A stretch of DNA of 64,000 nt from Paenibacillus polymyxa (GTDB lineage: Bacteria > Bacillota > Bacilli > Paenibacillales > Paenibacillaceae), in the NCBI RefSeq assembly GCF_001719045.1, contig NZ_CP015423.1:4401501-4465500 (forward strand), read 5' to 3'. The position numbers and the translations under genes were made by a program. How positions within the stretch are numbered: position 1 is the stretch's first letter; every line of letters begins with the position of its first letter. Shown here piece by piece: positions 43,231 through 53,478 of this stretch. Below the pieces are notes generated by a model. The model had not been told where the DNA came from. It was given only the letters and a program-made list of their open reading frames with translations, and made no database searches.

Positions 43231-43716
43231 ATGACAACAAAAAATACCATTGCTGTACTGGTAAATGATCAACCCGGCGTTTTGCAACGTGTGTCCGGCC
43301 TGTTCGGTCGCCGAGGCTTTAACATTGAGAGCATAACTGTGGGACAATCGGAAGAAGTTGGATTATCCCGTATGGTCATTGTGACTGTAGGGGATGAGAA
43401 CAACTTGGAGCAGATTGAAAAGCAGCTTTACAAGCTGGTTGATGTGATCAAGGTCATCGATCTCAGTTCCAAGCCGATGGTAGCTCGGGAATTGGCGATG
43501 ATAAAGGTAAAGGCAGAACCGCCTCAGCGGCCAGAGATCATGGGTGTGGTAGAAACATTCAGAGCAGCTGTAATTGATGTTGGAACGACGAGCTTGATCG
43601 TACAGGTCATTGGCGATACAGAAAAAATTGATGCCATGATCGAGTTGTTGAAGCCTTACGGTATTCGGGAGTTGACTCGAACCGGGGTTACAGCTATGAT
43701 ACGTGGCAATGCTTAA
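43231..43716 (+). CDS. ilvN: Acetolactate synthase small regulatory subunit
   Basis: The product is 161 aa, called IlvN or IlvH in other species. The ACT domain at the N-terminus is clear: TIAVLVNDQPGVLQRVSGLFGRRGFNIESI, then GLSRMVIVTVGDE. The second domain has KVKAEPPQRPEIMGVVETFRA and GVTAMIRGN at the end. It binds valine and gives feedback inhibition. It starts 1 nt after ilvB and is followed by a 163-nt gap before ilvC. Confidence 0.96.
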   Translation: MTTKNTIAVLVNDQPGVLQRVSGLFGRRGFNIESITVGQSEEVGLSRMVIVTVGDENNLEQIEKQLYKLVDVIKVIDLSSKPMVARELAMIKVKAEPPQRPEIMGVVETFRAAVIDVGTTSLIVQVIGDTEKIDAMIELLKPYGIRELTRTGVTAMIRGNA

Positions 43717-43804
43717 TATGAAGCTTTAACGAATTACCGCTTATAGCGCATTACATCAATAAAGAACCGCCCGCATAAGAGCGGGGGCTCGAAGAGATTT
43801 TTAG

Positions 43805-44872
<1,068 letters not shown>

Positions 44873-44921
44873 TAATCTTTTGTACTATGAACTCGACAAC
44901 GTGAATTATTTATAAATATTA

Positions 44922-44963
44922 ATTACAATGCGGCCCTGCTTATTGCGTGAGCCGCATTGTAAT
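44922..44963 (+). other. Strong hairpin between ilvC and leuA
   Basis: ATTACAATGCGGC pairs perfectly with GCCGCATTGTAAT across a 16-nt loop. Only a short T-stretch follows, so it may stabilise or process the mRNA or terminate partially, rather than end the operon. Confidence 0.6.
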
Positions 44964-44996
44964 TTAAGGGTCCTAATCCTGAGGAGGTGCGTTAGG

Positions 44997-46538
44997 TTGC
45001 GCAAAATATATATATTTGACACAACGTTGAGAGACGGAGAACAGTCACCTGGCGTGAACTTGAATACTCGTGAGAAAGTGGAGATCGCTCATCAGTTGGA
45101 GAAGCTGGGAATCGATCGTATGGAGGCTGGGTTCCCGGCTGCTTCTCCGGGTGATCTGGCGGCTGTTAATGCAGTAGCAAAAGCTGTGAAAAATTCGACG
45201 GTTATTGGTCTTTCGCGTGCAAGGGAACAGGATATTGATGCGGTTCGCGAGGCACTCAAGGGAGCTCAGGACCCGTGTATCCATATCTTTTTGGCAACTT
45301 CTCCTATTCACCGTCAGCATAAGCTGCGGATGGAGAAGGCACAGGTATTGGAAACTGCTCGTGCTGCCATACGCTATGGGTTGAAATATTTGCCTAAAGT
45401 GGAGTTTTCTTTGGAGGATGCAGGTCGTACAGAGCTTGATTTTGTGGTTGAAATGGTTACCATGGCTGTACAAGAAGGGGCTTCTGTCGTCAACATTCCA
45501 GATACGGTAGGTTACTTGACACCCTACGAGTATGGAAATATATTCAAACATATTAAGGAAAATGTGGTCGATGTGGAGAAGATTCAATTGAGTGCACATT
45601 GCCACAATGACCTGGGAATGGCTACTGCTAATACACTCGCTGCCATCCTGAACGGCGCGGATCAGATCGAGGGAACCATTAACGGTATTGGTGAACGCGC
45701 TGGAAACACGGCCATTGAGGAAATCGCCATGGCACTGGAGACGAGACAGGAATTTTTCCAGGCCAAAACATCTCTGCAATTGTCTGAAATTGCGCGCACG
45801 AGCCGTTTGGTAAGCCGTTTGACGGGGATGGTAGTGCCGGGCAACAAGGCGATTGTTGGAGCCAATGCTTTTGCGCACGAATCAGGTATTCATCAAGACG
45901 GCATGTTGAAAGAGAAAACGACTTATGAAATCATGACACCAGAAAGTATCGGTCTGAAAGAAAGCAAGCTGGTACTGGGCAAGCATTCAGGACGGCATGC
46001 TTTCCGTGAGCGTTTGATCGAGTTGGGCTACGAATTGAATGAAGAAGATCTGAATCGCGCTTTTGGGCAGTTCAAGGATCTGGCTGATAAGAAGAAGGAA
46101 GTTTCGGACGATGATATTTTGGCATTGCTGGAAGAAAAATTGGCCGATGCACCTGAAGTCTTCAAGCTGGAAACGATTTTTGTTACCTATGGAAACAAAG
46201 CTACGCCTTCCGCACAAGTGCGTCTGGTTAACGATGAAGGTCAGGTTATCGAGACAGAAGCTGAAGGAAATGGTTCAGTCGATGCGATCTACAATGCGAT
46301 TGACCAAGCCAGCAGCGAAAGCGTTGTACTTTCAGATTACTCCATCAAGTCAGTTACCCATGGTAAGGACGCCCTGGGTGAAGTCCATGTAGTGCTGACG
46401 CAAAACGGACTGTCTGTGCAGGGACGCGGGGTAAGTACCGATATTCTGGAAGCAAGTGCTCGGGCTTACGTAGATGCGCTAAATGGTTTGATCGACAAGC
46501 GTAAAAATTACAGCAATCGCGTAGATTATAAATCTTAA
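44997..46538 (+). CDS. leuA: 2-isopropylmalate synthase
   Basis: The product is 513 aa from TTG 44997 (LRKIYIFDTTLRDGEQSPG is the LeuA opening), with GAGGAGGTG 7 nt upstream. It condenses acetyl-CoA with 2-ketoisovalerate, the first step to leucine. The HMGL-like TIM barrel has FDTTLRDGEQ, SAHCHNDLGMATANTL (metal ligands) and NGIGERAGNTAIEE. The C-terminal domain (about 390-513) is the leucine-binding regulatory domain. Fourth gene of the operon. Confidence 0.96.
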   Translation: MRKIYIFDTTLRDGEQSPGVNLNTREKVEIAHQLEKLGIDRMEAGFPAASPGDLAAVNAVAKAVKNSTVIGLSRAREQDIDAVREALKGAQDPCIHIFLATSPIHRQHKLRMEKAQVLETARAAIRYGLKYLPKVEFSLEDAGRTELDFVVEMVTMAVQEGASVVNIPDTVGYLTPYEYGNIFKHIKENVVDVEKIQLSAHCHNDLGMATANTLAAILNGADQIEGTINGIGERAGNTAIEEIAMALETRQEFFQAKTSLQLSEIARTSRLVSRLTGMVVPGNKAIVGANAFAHESGIHQDGMLKEKTTYEIMTPESIGLKESKLVLGKHSGRHAFRERLIELGYELNEEDLNRAFGQFKDLADKKKEVSDDDILALLEEKLADAPEVFKLETIFVTYGNKATPSAQVRLVNDEGQVIETEAEGNGSVDAIYNAIDQASSESVVLSDYSIKSVTHGKDALGEVHVVLTQNGLSVQGRGVSTDILEASARAYVDALNGLIDKRKNYSNRVDYKS

Positions 46539-46566
46539 TTTTATCGGACTTAAGAGTTGGATATAT

Positions 46567-46602
46567 ACAGGATCGGATGTTTCCGGTCCTGTTTTCTTTT
46601 TT
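46567..46602 (+). terminator. Terminator-like hairpin between leuA and leuB
   Basis: ACAGGATCGGA pairs with CCGGTCCTGT around a short loop, followed by TTTCTTTTTT. It would lower leuB expression from the upstream T-box promoter unless leuB has its own promoter. Confidence 0.7.
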
Positions 46603-46742
46603 CTCTGATGAAAAAATCAGCCTATAGGCTGCGCCTATTGAATTGATAGATTCTATATCTTGGTCAAGGCCCTGCCATGTATGTTACAAAGAAGGTATGA
46701 AAAATACGGTTGTATAGCTGTATAACAAGAGGAGTGTACGTG

Positions 46743-47819
46743 ATGGCAGACGTTAAAAAGATTGCGGTAATAGCGGGAGATGGAATTGGACCGGAAGTGG
46801 TCGCAGAGGCAGAGAAAATTTTGAAACGTACGGAAGAAGTGTTCGGCCTTTCATTTGAAACAGAGCATGCGCTGTTCGGCGGGATTGCGATTGATAAGAA
46901 GGGCACACCATTGCCGGAAGAAACACTGGCAGTATGTCAATCTGCAGATGCCGTTCTGCTGGGAGCGGTAGGAGGACCACAATGGGACAACAATCCAAAG
47001 GAGCTTCGTCCTGAAACTGGACTGCTGGGCATTCGTAAAGAGCTCGGTCTGTTTTCGAATCTTCGTCCTGCTGTCGTCTTTGACTGTCTCAAGGACGCAT
47101 CTACATTGAAACCGGAAGTGTTGGAAGGAACGGACCTGATCGTGGTGCGCGAACTGACGGGCGGCATTTATTTCGGTGAGAAGTTCAGACGAGAAAGTCC
47201 TCAGGGTGAGGAAGCAGTCGATACTTGTGCATATAATGTAACAGAAGTAGAGCGTATAGTGCGCCAATCTTTCGAAATTGCACAAAAACGTCGCAAGAAA
47301 CTTGCATCGGTGGATAAGGCTAATGTACTGGAAACCTCCCGTTTATGGCGTGAAGTCGTTAACCGGGTTGCTGTAGACTACCCGGATGTCGAGCTGGAGC
47401 ATGTATTGGTTGATAACTGCGCCATGCAATTGCTGCGTCGTCCATCTAGCTTTGACGTCATCGTGACGGAAAATATGTTTGGTGACATTCTCAGTGATGA
47501 AGCGGCTATGCTGACCGGATCCATCGGCATGCTCTCCTCCGCATCACTTGGAGAAGGCAGCTTCGGCCTATACGAGCCGGTACATGGCTCGGCGCCTGAC
47601 ATTGCAGGTCAAGGGCTGGCGAATCCCATCGCAACGATTTTGTCCGTTGCTTTGATGTTCCGTCTCACCTTCGGGTACGAGAAGGCAGCTGATGCCATTG
47701 AGAAAGCGGTAGCTGAGGTATTGGATGCAGGGCACCGTACGGCGGATATTGCGGTGGAAAAATCTCAAGCGATCTCGACAACTCAAATGGGCGATCTGAT
47801 CGCAGCAGCTATTCGTTAA
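46743..47819 (+). CDS. leuB: 3-isopropylmalate dehydrogenase
   Basis: The product is 358 aa from ATG 46743, after AGAGGAG; the frame from 46710 starts before it without a ribosome site. It oxidises and decarboxylates 3-isopropylmalate with NAD. The family segments are [39 protein letters not shown] ([13 protein letters not shown]), [16 protein letters not shown], and [18 protein letters not shown] at the C-terminus. leuCD do not follow, unlike B. subtilis; a hairpin and the ahpC unit come next. Confidence 0.96.
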   Translation: MADVKKIAVIAGDGIGPEVVAEAEKILKRTEEVFGLSFETEHALFGGIAIDKKGTPLPEETLAVCQSADAVLLGAVGGPQWDNNPKELRPETGLLGIRKELGLFSNLRPAVVFDCLKDASTLKPEVLEGTDLIVVRELTGGIYFGEKFRRESPQGEEAVDTCAYNVTEVERIVRQSFEIAQKRRKKLASVDKANVLETSRLWREVVNRVAVDYPDVELEHVLVDNCAMQLLRRPSSFDVIVTENMFGDILSDEAAMLTGSIGMLSSASLGEGSFGLYEPVHGSAPDIAGQGLANPIATILSVALMFRLTFGYEKAADAIEKAVAEVLDAGHRTADIAVEKSQAISTTQMGDLIAAAIR

Positions 47820-47907
47820 AAGCTCCGTAAATCACCTGTTCTGAAAAAAAAGCTTCCTAATTATATAGTAAGGTTATACAGTGCCTTTTCGACAAATGTT
47901 TAGCACA

Positions 47908-47935
47908 GTAGCTCCTGAGCAATCAGGAGCTACTT
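47908..47935 (+). terminator. Hairpin after leuB
   Basis: AGTAGCTCCTGA pairs perfectly with TCAGGAGCTACT around a GCAA loop. It has only weak T content downstream (TGTATATT). Confidence 0.55.
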
Positions 47936-47985
47936 GTATATTCAAAAGTTCAAAATGTGAATAAAGCGTGAATTTTTAAGCTAGT

Positions 47986-48054
47986 TTAAAATAATTATAA
48001 AAAAGTAATGGTTATAATGTTGACTTTGATTTCAGTGAATGATAACATTTATCA
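47986..48054 (+). promoter_or_regulatory. ahpC promoter with PerR/Fur-like boxes
   Basis: TTGACT (48020-48025), 17 nt, TAACAT (48043-48048) is the promoter. TGATAACATTTATCA (48040-48054), a 7-1-7 dyad with one mismatch between arms, overlaps the -10. A second box-like TTAAAATAATTATAA (47986-48000) lies upstream. Both resemble PerR/Fur family operators, fitting peroxide control of a peroxiredoxin. Confidence 0.6.
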
Positions 48055-48139
48055 AGTAAGTTGTTCATTACAATACAGATGATTGAGGAAAACACATTCG
48101 GTGTTTTTCTTACATATTTTAAAGGAGGATTTCATTATT

Positions 48140-48679
48140 ATGGCAGAAAGATTGGTAGGAAGACCCGCCCCTGATTTTGCATTGGAAACAGTGACTGGAG
48201 ACGGTCAAGAATTTGGTTCGGTGAAGCTTTCCGATTACCGTGGCAAGTGGCTCGTATTTTTCTTCTATCCACTGGATTTCACTTTTGTGTGCCCTACGGA
48301 AATTACAGCGTTGAGCGATGCTGCTGACCAATTCAAAGAGCTGGATACTGAAATTCTGGGTATCAGTGTAGACTCCGTGCACAGCCACAAAGCATGGATC
48401 AACACAGCTAAAGAAAACAATGGTCTGGGCAAACTGAACTTCCCATTGGCTTCTGACATCACGAAGAAAACAGCAAGCGATTATGGCGTTCTGATCGAAG
48501 AAGAAGGCGTTGCATTGCGCGGCTTGTTCATCATTGATCCAGAAGGCGAATTGAAATATCAAGTGGTTAACCACAACGACGTAGGCCGCAGTGTGGAAGA
48601 AACTTTGCGTGTACTGCAAGCTTTGCAATCCGGTGGCTTGTGCCCAATGAACTGGAAACCAGGCGATCAAAATCTGTAA
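48140..48679 (+). CDS. ahpC: 2-Cys peroxiredoxin (AhpC type)
   Basis: The product is 179 aa from ATG 48140, after AAAGGAGG at 48121; the frame from 48083 adds only leader sequence. It reduces peroxides through thiol chemistry. The peroxidatic Cys lies in FTFVCPTEITA and the resolving Cys in SGGLCPMNWKPG. VGRPAPDFALE opens the fold and DPEGELKYQVVNHNDVGRSV is conserved. No ahpF reductase gene is adjacent, so another reductant (thioredoxin) may serve. A PerR/Fur-like box overlaps the promoter. Confidence 0.93.
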   Translation: MAERLVGRPAPDFALETVTGDGQEFGSVKLSDYRGKWLVFFFYPLDFTFVCPTEITALSDAADQFKELDTEILGISVDSVHSHKAWINTAKENNGLGKLNFPLASDITKKTASDYGVLIEEEGVALRGLFIIDPEGELKYQVVNHNDVGRSVEETLRVLQALQSGGLCPMNWKPGDQNL

Positions 48680-48706
48680 TATAAGCTTCACAAGTTGAAA
48701 TTAAAC

Positions 48707-48755
48707 AAGCAAGCCCCCAACTAGCGGTTACTCTGCCGTTATTGGGGGCTTGCTT
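48707..48755. terminator. Terminator-like hairpin after ahpC
   Basis: AAGCAAGCCCCCAA pairs perfectly with TTGGGGGCTTGCTT around a 21-nt loop. The T-tract is poor. Confidence 0.6.
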
Positions 48756-48939
48756 GCCTGCTCTGTGCAGCGCAAGATGTGAGGATATCCTGTTTAAATG
48801 AGACAATATAGAGTGAAGTAACAAATAATTATGGAAATGTTGTTGTGTTCTGGAGGAATTTTGCCTGATGAAAGCGAATAAGGTATTGTAGAAGATAAAC
48901 AAGGCAGAACAGGTTTTGTTCAGAGGAGGCTGAGCCCGG

Positions 48940-49356
48940 ATGAGTTATTGCTGTGGAGCAAGCATGGTAGGAACCAAGGGAACGCTGAAGCATTACCGCA
49001 CCCAAGTTCATAATGTTCCTTTGCTGTTTTGCCCGGTATGTCGTCGCATTGAAGTTCATTATAAAGTCGAAAATGAGTATGAAATTCTGGCTGAATATGC
49101 ACATGGAGATGGGGCAACCGAGATTGATTTTCAGGATTATGTCATGGAAGACGATGATACGATATTTGAAAATTGTGTGAATCGTGAAAGTGAAGATGCC
49201 TTTGAAATTGTGAAGCGTCAAATTGACATATCTCTGGATTTATTGATGGTAGCCAAACAGATGAATGATGAAAAATGGCAGGGAGAGCTTAAGAGAAGAC
49301 TGGCCGTTATGAGCCAAAGACGATCCCGACTTCAACATAATAAGAGCGGCAGTTGA
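48940..49356 (+). CDS. Small protein with YgiT-like zinc finger
   Basis: The product is 138 aa, with AGAGGAGG 15 nt upstream of ATG. The N-terminus has a CC pair (residues 4-5) and a CPVC knuckle (31-34), spaced as in YgiT-type zinc fingers, with HYRTQVHNVPLLFCPVCRRIEV reading like the family. The middle is acidic (YVMEDDDTIFENC) and the C-terminal half is a charged helix (KWQGELKRRLAVMSQRRSR). The function is unknown; a regulatory or protein-protein role is likely. A long hairpin follows. Confidence 0.6.
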   Translation: MSYCCGASMVGTKGTLKHYRTQVHNVPLLFCPVCRRIEVHYKVENEYEILAEYAHGDGATEIDFQDYVMEDDDTIFENCVNRESEDAFEIVKRQIDISLDLLMVAKQMNDEKWQGELKRRLAVMSQRRSRLQHNKSGS

Positions 49357-49360
49357 CATC

Positions 49361-49409
49361 CTACACACCAAAGAAGCTCTCAATTCTGGAGAGCTTCTTT
49401 GGTGTGTAG
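49361..49409. terminator. Perfect 20-bp stem hairpin
   Basis: The arms 49361-49380 and 49390-49409 are exact reverse complements around a 9-nt loop. No T-run follows on the forward strand. It lies 5 nt after the stop of the zinc-finger gene and probably ends or stabilises its transcript. Confidence 0.65.
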
Positions 49410-49693
49410 GGCGCTTGTTCCTAACGTAATCTTTCATTTTGGTAATGTTGCGCAGATATTATGACGAAAGAAAACAGGATAAAAATGTGGATTCGACACT
49501 TTTTCCGATTGACTGCGATCCTTAATCTTGTCTATCATAAAATAAGACTCGAATTGGAAAGAGATGGTCGGATTTCTGTGAAACTGTTTTCTACATCATT
49601 GAAGGGTAGTCGATAGATGCCTTTCTCTTCTTCAAGATTATTACGCGTCCGAAACGGCCAGTTTGTCATTCCGAAACAAGGGGGAAGCCTGGC
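49410..49693 (+). other. Upstream region of the histidine kinase gene
   Basis: No gene is seen. TTCGACA at 49492-49498 is a perfect reverse-complement 0A box (TGTCGAA), suggesting Spo0A control of the kinase. AAGGGGG serves as ribosome site at 49678. Confidence 0.35.
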
Positions 49694-50797
49694 ATGATCA
49701 GTGAATTCCAAGAAGCCTTGCTTGATACCGTGGGAGCTTGTCCTTCCACACAGATCGCCAATAACAAGTATGAAAATGTGCTGGAGAACCTGGATAGTGG
49801 TATCATGCTGTTTGACAGTGACGGGGTACTGACCTTTATTAACGTGCAAATGGCGAAATTGCTGGAGCTACCACGGAGTTCGCTAGCAGGTCGCAATTTG
49901 ATGCAAATTTTGCATCATCCTGAGTTAAGTCGGTTTAAGAAGAAGAAAATCATGCGGATTTATAAAGAAACTATCTTTCATAGAAAGCGCTATCACGAGT
50001 TGATTGATGAGTATGGTCGGCATTGGTTGATAACAGTGACCTATGGTGATCAGATGGATGGGGATTTTTTGTTTAGCGTCAAGGATGTGTCGGATTATAA
50101 GCAGATTGAGCAGACGGCGTATCAAAACGATAAGCTGGCGATGCTGGGACGCATCTCTGCCTCTATCGCCCATGAAATCCGTAACCCGCTTACCGCAATT
50201 CGGGGCTTTATTCAATTGCTTCGGCCACATTTGGTGGAGTTGGGCAGGGACGAGTATGCCCGCATTATATTAACAGAGATTGATCGTGCGAACGACATTA
50301 TTTATGAGTTCTTAAATTCGTCCAAGCCTTCGGCTCCGCAAAAAACAGCTGTATCTGTGATGGGCTTGCTGAAAGAGGTAGTGATGCTGACAGAAAGCGA
50401 AGCATTAATGAAGGGTTGCCAGATTGCATTGGACGAAAATGATGAGCTCATGAAGGTTTCCATTGATGTGAAGCAGATTAAGCAGGTTATCCTCAATATG
50501 ATTAAAAATGCGATGGATGCCATTGAAAGCATCAGTGGGGAACGAGAGGGCTTCATCGATATCCATACAGTGCTTGAGGGTAATTATGTCCACATTTGTA
50601 TTGAAGATAACGGATTAGGTATGGATCACAATACATTGGCGCGTTTATTTGATCCTTTTTTTACAACAAAAGAAAGTGGAACCGGATTGGGATTGGCTGT
50701 GAGCTATCGAATTATCAAAAATCACGGAGGCTTCATACATGTAGACAGTAAACATGGAAGTGGCACACAATTCAAAATCACGCTTCCTGTAGTTTAA
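49694..50797 (+). CDS. PAS-domain sensor histidine kinase (sporulation-kinase-like)
   Basis: The product is 367 aa and soluble. A PAS domain covers residues 20-140 (ENLDSGIMLFDSDGVLTFINVQMAKLL). HisKA follows with the phospho-acceptor His in SASIAHEIRNPLTAIRGF. The ATPase domain has the N-box MIKNAMDAIE, G1 box DNGLGMD, F-box LFDPFFTTK and G2 box GTGLGLAVSYRI. This layout is like KinE-type kinases of the Spo0 phosphorelay; no response regulator gene is adjacent, which fits such a role. A 0A box lies upstream. A terminator at 50896 ends the unit. Confidence 0.9.
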   Translation: MISEFQEALLDTVGACPSTQIANNKYENVLENLDSGIMLFDSDGVLTFINVQMAKLLELPRSSLAGRNLMQILHHPELSRFKKKKIMRIYKETIFHRKRYHELIDEYGRHWLITVTYGDQMDGDFLFSVKDVSDYKQIEQTAYQNDKLAMLGRISASIAHEIRNPLTAIRGFIQLLRPHLVELGRDEYARIILTEIDRANDIIYEFLNSSKPSAPQKTAVSVMGLLKEVVMLTESEALMKGCQIALDENDELMKVSIDVKQIKQVILNMIKNAMDAIESISGEREGFIDIHTVLEGNYVHICIEDNGLGMDHNTLARLFDPFFTTKESGTGLGLAVSYRIIKNHGGFIHVDSKHGSGTQFKITLPVV

Positions 50798-50895
50798 TAT
50801 GGGGAGGTTTTCGCAGAGGGGTCCTGTACATACTATTTCTTTTATGTTGTGCAGCGTTGGGGTATAGGTATCACCTTTTTGGAAAAGGTTGTCTG

Positions 50896-50929
50896 AAGCG
50901 CATAATCTGACAAGATGATGCGCTTTTTT
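50896..50929 (+). terminator. Terminator of the kinase gene
   Basis: AAGCGCAT pairs with ATGCGCTT around a loop of 14 nt, followed by six T. Confidence 0.85.
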
Positions 50930-51138
50930 GGTGCTGTAAGCTCGGTTATTTGCGTAAATGCGAAAATGAATTCATGAATTTAAGACAAAAAAATGATTCA
51001 CCTTTCACAGATTAAATGCTATTATATACCAGAATACAACATTATTTTTGATACTATAGACTTAAACAACGGCTTCCAAAGCTGTCAAACGTCTTAGATG
51101 ATCGGAATCTCCGATATGCAGGGGGCTGAAGAGGCTGA
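50930..51138 (+). other. Gene-free stretch before the GGDEF-EAL gene
   Basis: No gene is seen. The sequence is AT-rich with a weak -10-like TACTAT near 51053. Confidence 0.4.
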
Positions 51139-53280
51139 ATGAGTATACGGCTGGAAGTAAAAAAAACGATAGGTATCGGCATTGCTTCGATAGTTTTGTT
51201 TGTCTTGGTTCAGTTATTTCACGTAACTTTGAATAAGATATACTCCCATAATGTTTTTTTCTTGTTATATCCGATTGTAGGATTTTCCTGTGCTGCGATT
51301 TGTTTTTCTATTTTTTATCAGTCCTGGTCCGTTTTACTGGAACAGTTATCCTTGCAGAGACTTTTTATTGCCCCGACGTTTTTGGTGGCTGGTCTGCTTT
51401 ACCTTGTTCATATTGTTTCGTTTAGTTTCGTAAGCCTGACGGACTTTGCTTTGTCTCCGGGCATTTCGTTATGGCTGCTATTTGTAAATCGTGCCGTTAC
51501 TTCTGTCTTGCTCTTATGTGTTTGTTTCCTCCCGTTTAGCAAGACGAAGTCTGAATACAAGACAGTGGCTTTGTGGGCAGGGATAGGCTGCACTTTGCTG
51601 ATTCTAGGAGTTATTAAGACATTTGGTGCAGACTTACCGGATCTACGTATACGATACGAAATAGGCAACCTGGGCTGGACATTAAATCTGGCTGTCATGT
51701 TACTGCTTGTGCTCACTTTTATTTTCGGGGTACGAAAATATCGGAAAGCCCGCCCGGCGGAGTTGGGCATATTGCTTATGGTTCGTGGGATTGGGCTGTG
51801 TGTTGTGAGTCAGTTGTTCTATTTATTTTCTGAGCAAATGAGCGATATTAATCACCTTTTGGGACTTTTGACCAACGCGGTAGCATTTTATAATATGTTG
51901 AGCGGGCTGGTTCGGTTGATGATTCTGGTTCCTTATCGTGAAAAGCAGGCAGCAGAATCTGAGTTTAATCACATTGCCTATAATGATGATATAACAGGAC
52001 TCCCCAATCGTCGTCGCCTTTCCCAACGCTTAGATAAAATATTGCGCAAATCATTGAAATCGGATGAGACAGTAGCGCTTTTAGTGCTAAATATTGATCG
52101 TTTCAAGGCGATTAATGATTCGCTTGGACATATGGCAGGGAATTATTTGCTGTATGCGGTAGGCGAACGCTTGGGGCATTTTAGCCATGAAGGGGAAGCT
52201 GTCTTTAGCATGGGCGGAGATGAATTTGCCTTTCTTCTAACGGGATACGAAGATACAGATGCTATGAGAAATCGTATTGATGATATGGTGAAGCTGTTCG
52301 ATCAGCCTTTCGATATTAATGGCGAATCCTATCATGTGATGGTGAGTGTTGGTATAGCTTTATACCCGTTGGATGCGAATCAGAGCGAACAGCTTATTCA
52401 GCAGGCGGATACGGCTGTCCATAGTGCCAAAGAGCAGGGAGTGAATTTTCAGCGGTATGCTAGCGCGATGCAGATGCGAGCGCATGAAAGACTCCAGCTG
52501 GAAAATGATCTGCGGCGAGCGCTTGAAAATGAGGAATTTTCATTGGTATATCAACCACGTGTCCACCTGCAAAGTGGCGAGCTAACGAGTTTGGAGGCGC
52601 TGGTGCGGTGGAATCATCCTCATCGTGGGATGGTGATGCCGGGCGATTTTATTCCGGTGGCTGAAGAAAGTGGTTTAATTGTGCCCTTGGGGGAATGGGT
52701 GTTAAGGGAGGCCTGTCTGCAAAATAAGCAATGGCAGGAGCTCGGGTACCCACCCATCCCAATTTCGGTCAATTTATCCATGCGCCAATTTCAGCAAAAA
52801 AAGCTGGTGGATGTCATTCGGGGCATTTTGACCTATACGGAACTTGAAGCACGCTATCTAGAGCTTGAGATTACCGAAAGTATGACCTTTGATAAGGATC
52901 GGGCCTTTGAACAGTTGAAAAAAATAAAGGCTATTGGTGTCGCAATCAGTATTGATGATTTTGGAACTGGCTATAGCTCATTGCATTATTTGAAGAATCT
53001 CCCGATTGATCGTCTAAAAATTGACCGTTCCTTTGTAAATGAGGTACTGGTCGACAGCAAAAATGCGGCAATTGTATCTACTATTGCCTCCATGGCTCAC
53101 CATTTGAAGCTGAAGGTTACGGCTGAGGGAGTGGAAAATGAGGAGCAGCTTCATTTTTTGCAGGCACAGGATTGTCATGAGGGTCAGGGATATTACTTTA
53201 GTCGCCCCATTCCGGCAGAAGTCTTTGAAAAATTGTTTTTACGTAAACCTATGAATTGGCTGGCTCAGGATAGTATGTAG
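51139..53280 (+). CDS. Membrane GGDEF-EAL protein (c-di-GMP metabolism)
   Basis: The product is 713 aa, with GGGGGCTGAAGAG upstream of ATG. Residues 10-260 form about eight membrane helices, a MASE-like sensor. The GGDEF domain has AYNDDITGLPNRRRLSQRL and the intact active site SMGGDEFAFL (about 350-360). The EAL domain has FSLVYQPRVHL, TSLEALVRW, ISVNLSMRQFQ, LEITESM, and DDFGTGYSSLHYLKNLPIDRLKIDRSF, so the key phosphodiesterase residues are kept. Both activities are possible; which dominates cannot be told. It is monocistronic and ends just before the tRNA-Gly promoter. Confidence 0.92.
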   Translation: MSIRLEVKKTIGIGIASIVLFVLVQLFHVTLNKIYSHNVFFLLYPIVGFSCAAICFSIFYQSWSVLLEQLSLQRLFIAPTFLVAGLLYLVHIVSFSFVSLTDFALSPGISLWLLFVNRAVTSVLLLCVCFLPFSKTKSEYKTVALWAGIGCTLLILGVIKTFGADLPDLRIRYEIGNLGWTLNLAVMLLLVLTFIFGVRKYRKARPAELGILLMVRGIGLCVVSQLFYLFSEQMSDINHLLGLLTNAVAFYNMLSGLVRLMILVPYREKQAAESEFNHIAYNDDITGLPNRRRLSQRLDKILRKSLKSDETVALLVLNIDRFKAINDSLGHMAGNYLLYAVGERLGHFSHEGEAVFSMGGDEFAFLLTGYEDTDAMRNRIDDMVKLFDQPFDINGESYHVMVSVGIALYPLDANQSEQLIQQADTAVHSAKEQGVNFQRYASAMQMRAHERLQLENDLRRALENEEFSLVYQPRVHLQSGELTSLEALVRWNHPHRGMVMPGDFIPVAEESGLIVPLGEWVLREACLQNKQWQELGYPPIPISVNLSMRQFQQKKLVDVIRGILTYTELEARYLELEITESMTFDKDRAFEQLKKIKAIGVAISIDDFGTGYSSLHYLKNLPIDRLKIDRSFVNEVLVDSKNAAIVSTIASMAHHLKLKVTAEGVENEEQLHFLQAQDCHEGQGYYFSRPIPAEVFEKLFLRKPMNWLAQDSM

Positions 53281-53285
53281 TATGC

Positions 53286-53314
53286 TTGCATTTTGCTGAA
53301 AGGTAAGTTATACT
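53286..53314 (+). promoter_or_regulatory. Promoter of tRNA-Gly
   Basis: TTGCAT (53286-53291), 17 nt, TATACT (53309-53314), 73 nt ahead of the tRNA. Confidence 0.65.
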
Positions 53315-53387
53315 AAATAACATCCTGATTCAGCTGGTTGACGATAGGTTAAGCGTGTCATACATAAGAATCGAGATGTTATAAAAT

Positions 53388-53458
53388 GCGGGTGTAGTTC
53401 AATGGTAGAACTTCAGCCTTCCAAGCTGATAGCGTGGGTTCGATTCCCATCACCCGCT
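53388..53458 (+). tRNA. tRNA-Gly(TCC)
   Basis: The 71-nt cloverleaf is complete: acceptor GCGGGTG/CACCCGC, D-arm GTTC-AATGGTA-GAAC, anticodon stem TCAGC/GCTGA around CTTCCAA (anticodon TCC), variable TAGC, T-arm GTGGG-TTCGATT-CCCAT, discriminator T. No CCA is encoded. A terminator follows at 53479. It is a single tRNA gene with its own promoter. Confidence 0.97.
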
Positions 53459-53478
53459 TACTGTTTTAAGAAGTTCGG

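Noticed and set aside
47888..47894. TTCGACA 0A-box-like heptamer after leuB
   Set aside because: It lies 130 nt upstream of the ahpC promoter, near no sporulation gene; a heptamer this short is expected by chance in 64 kb.
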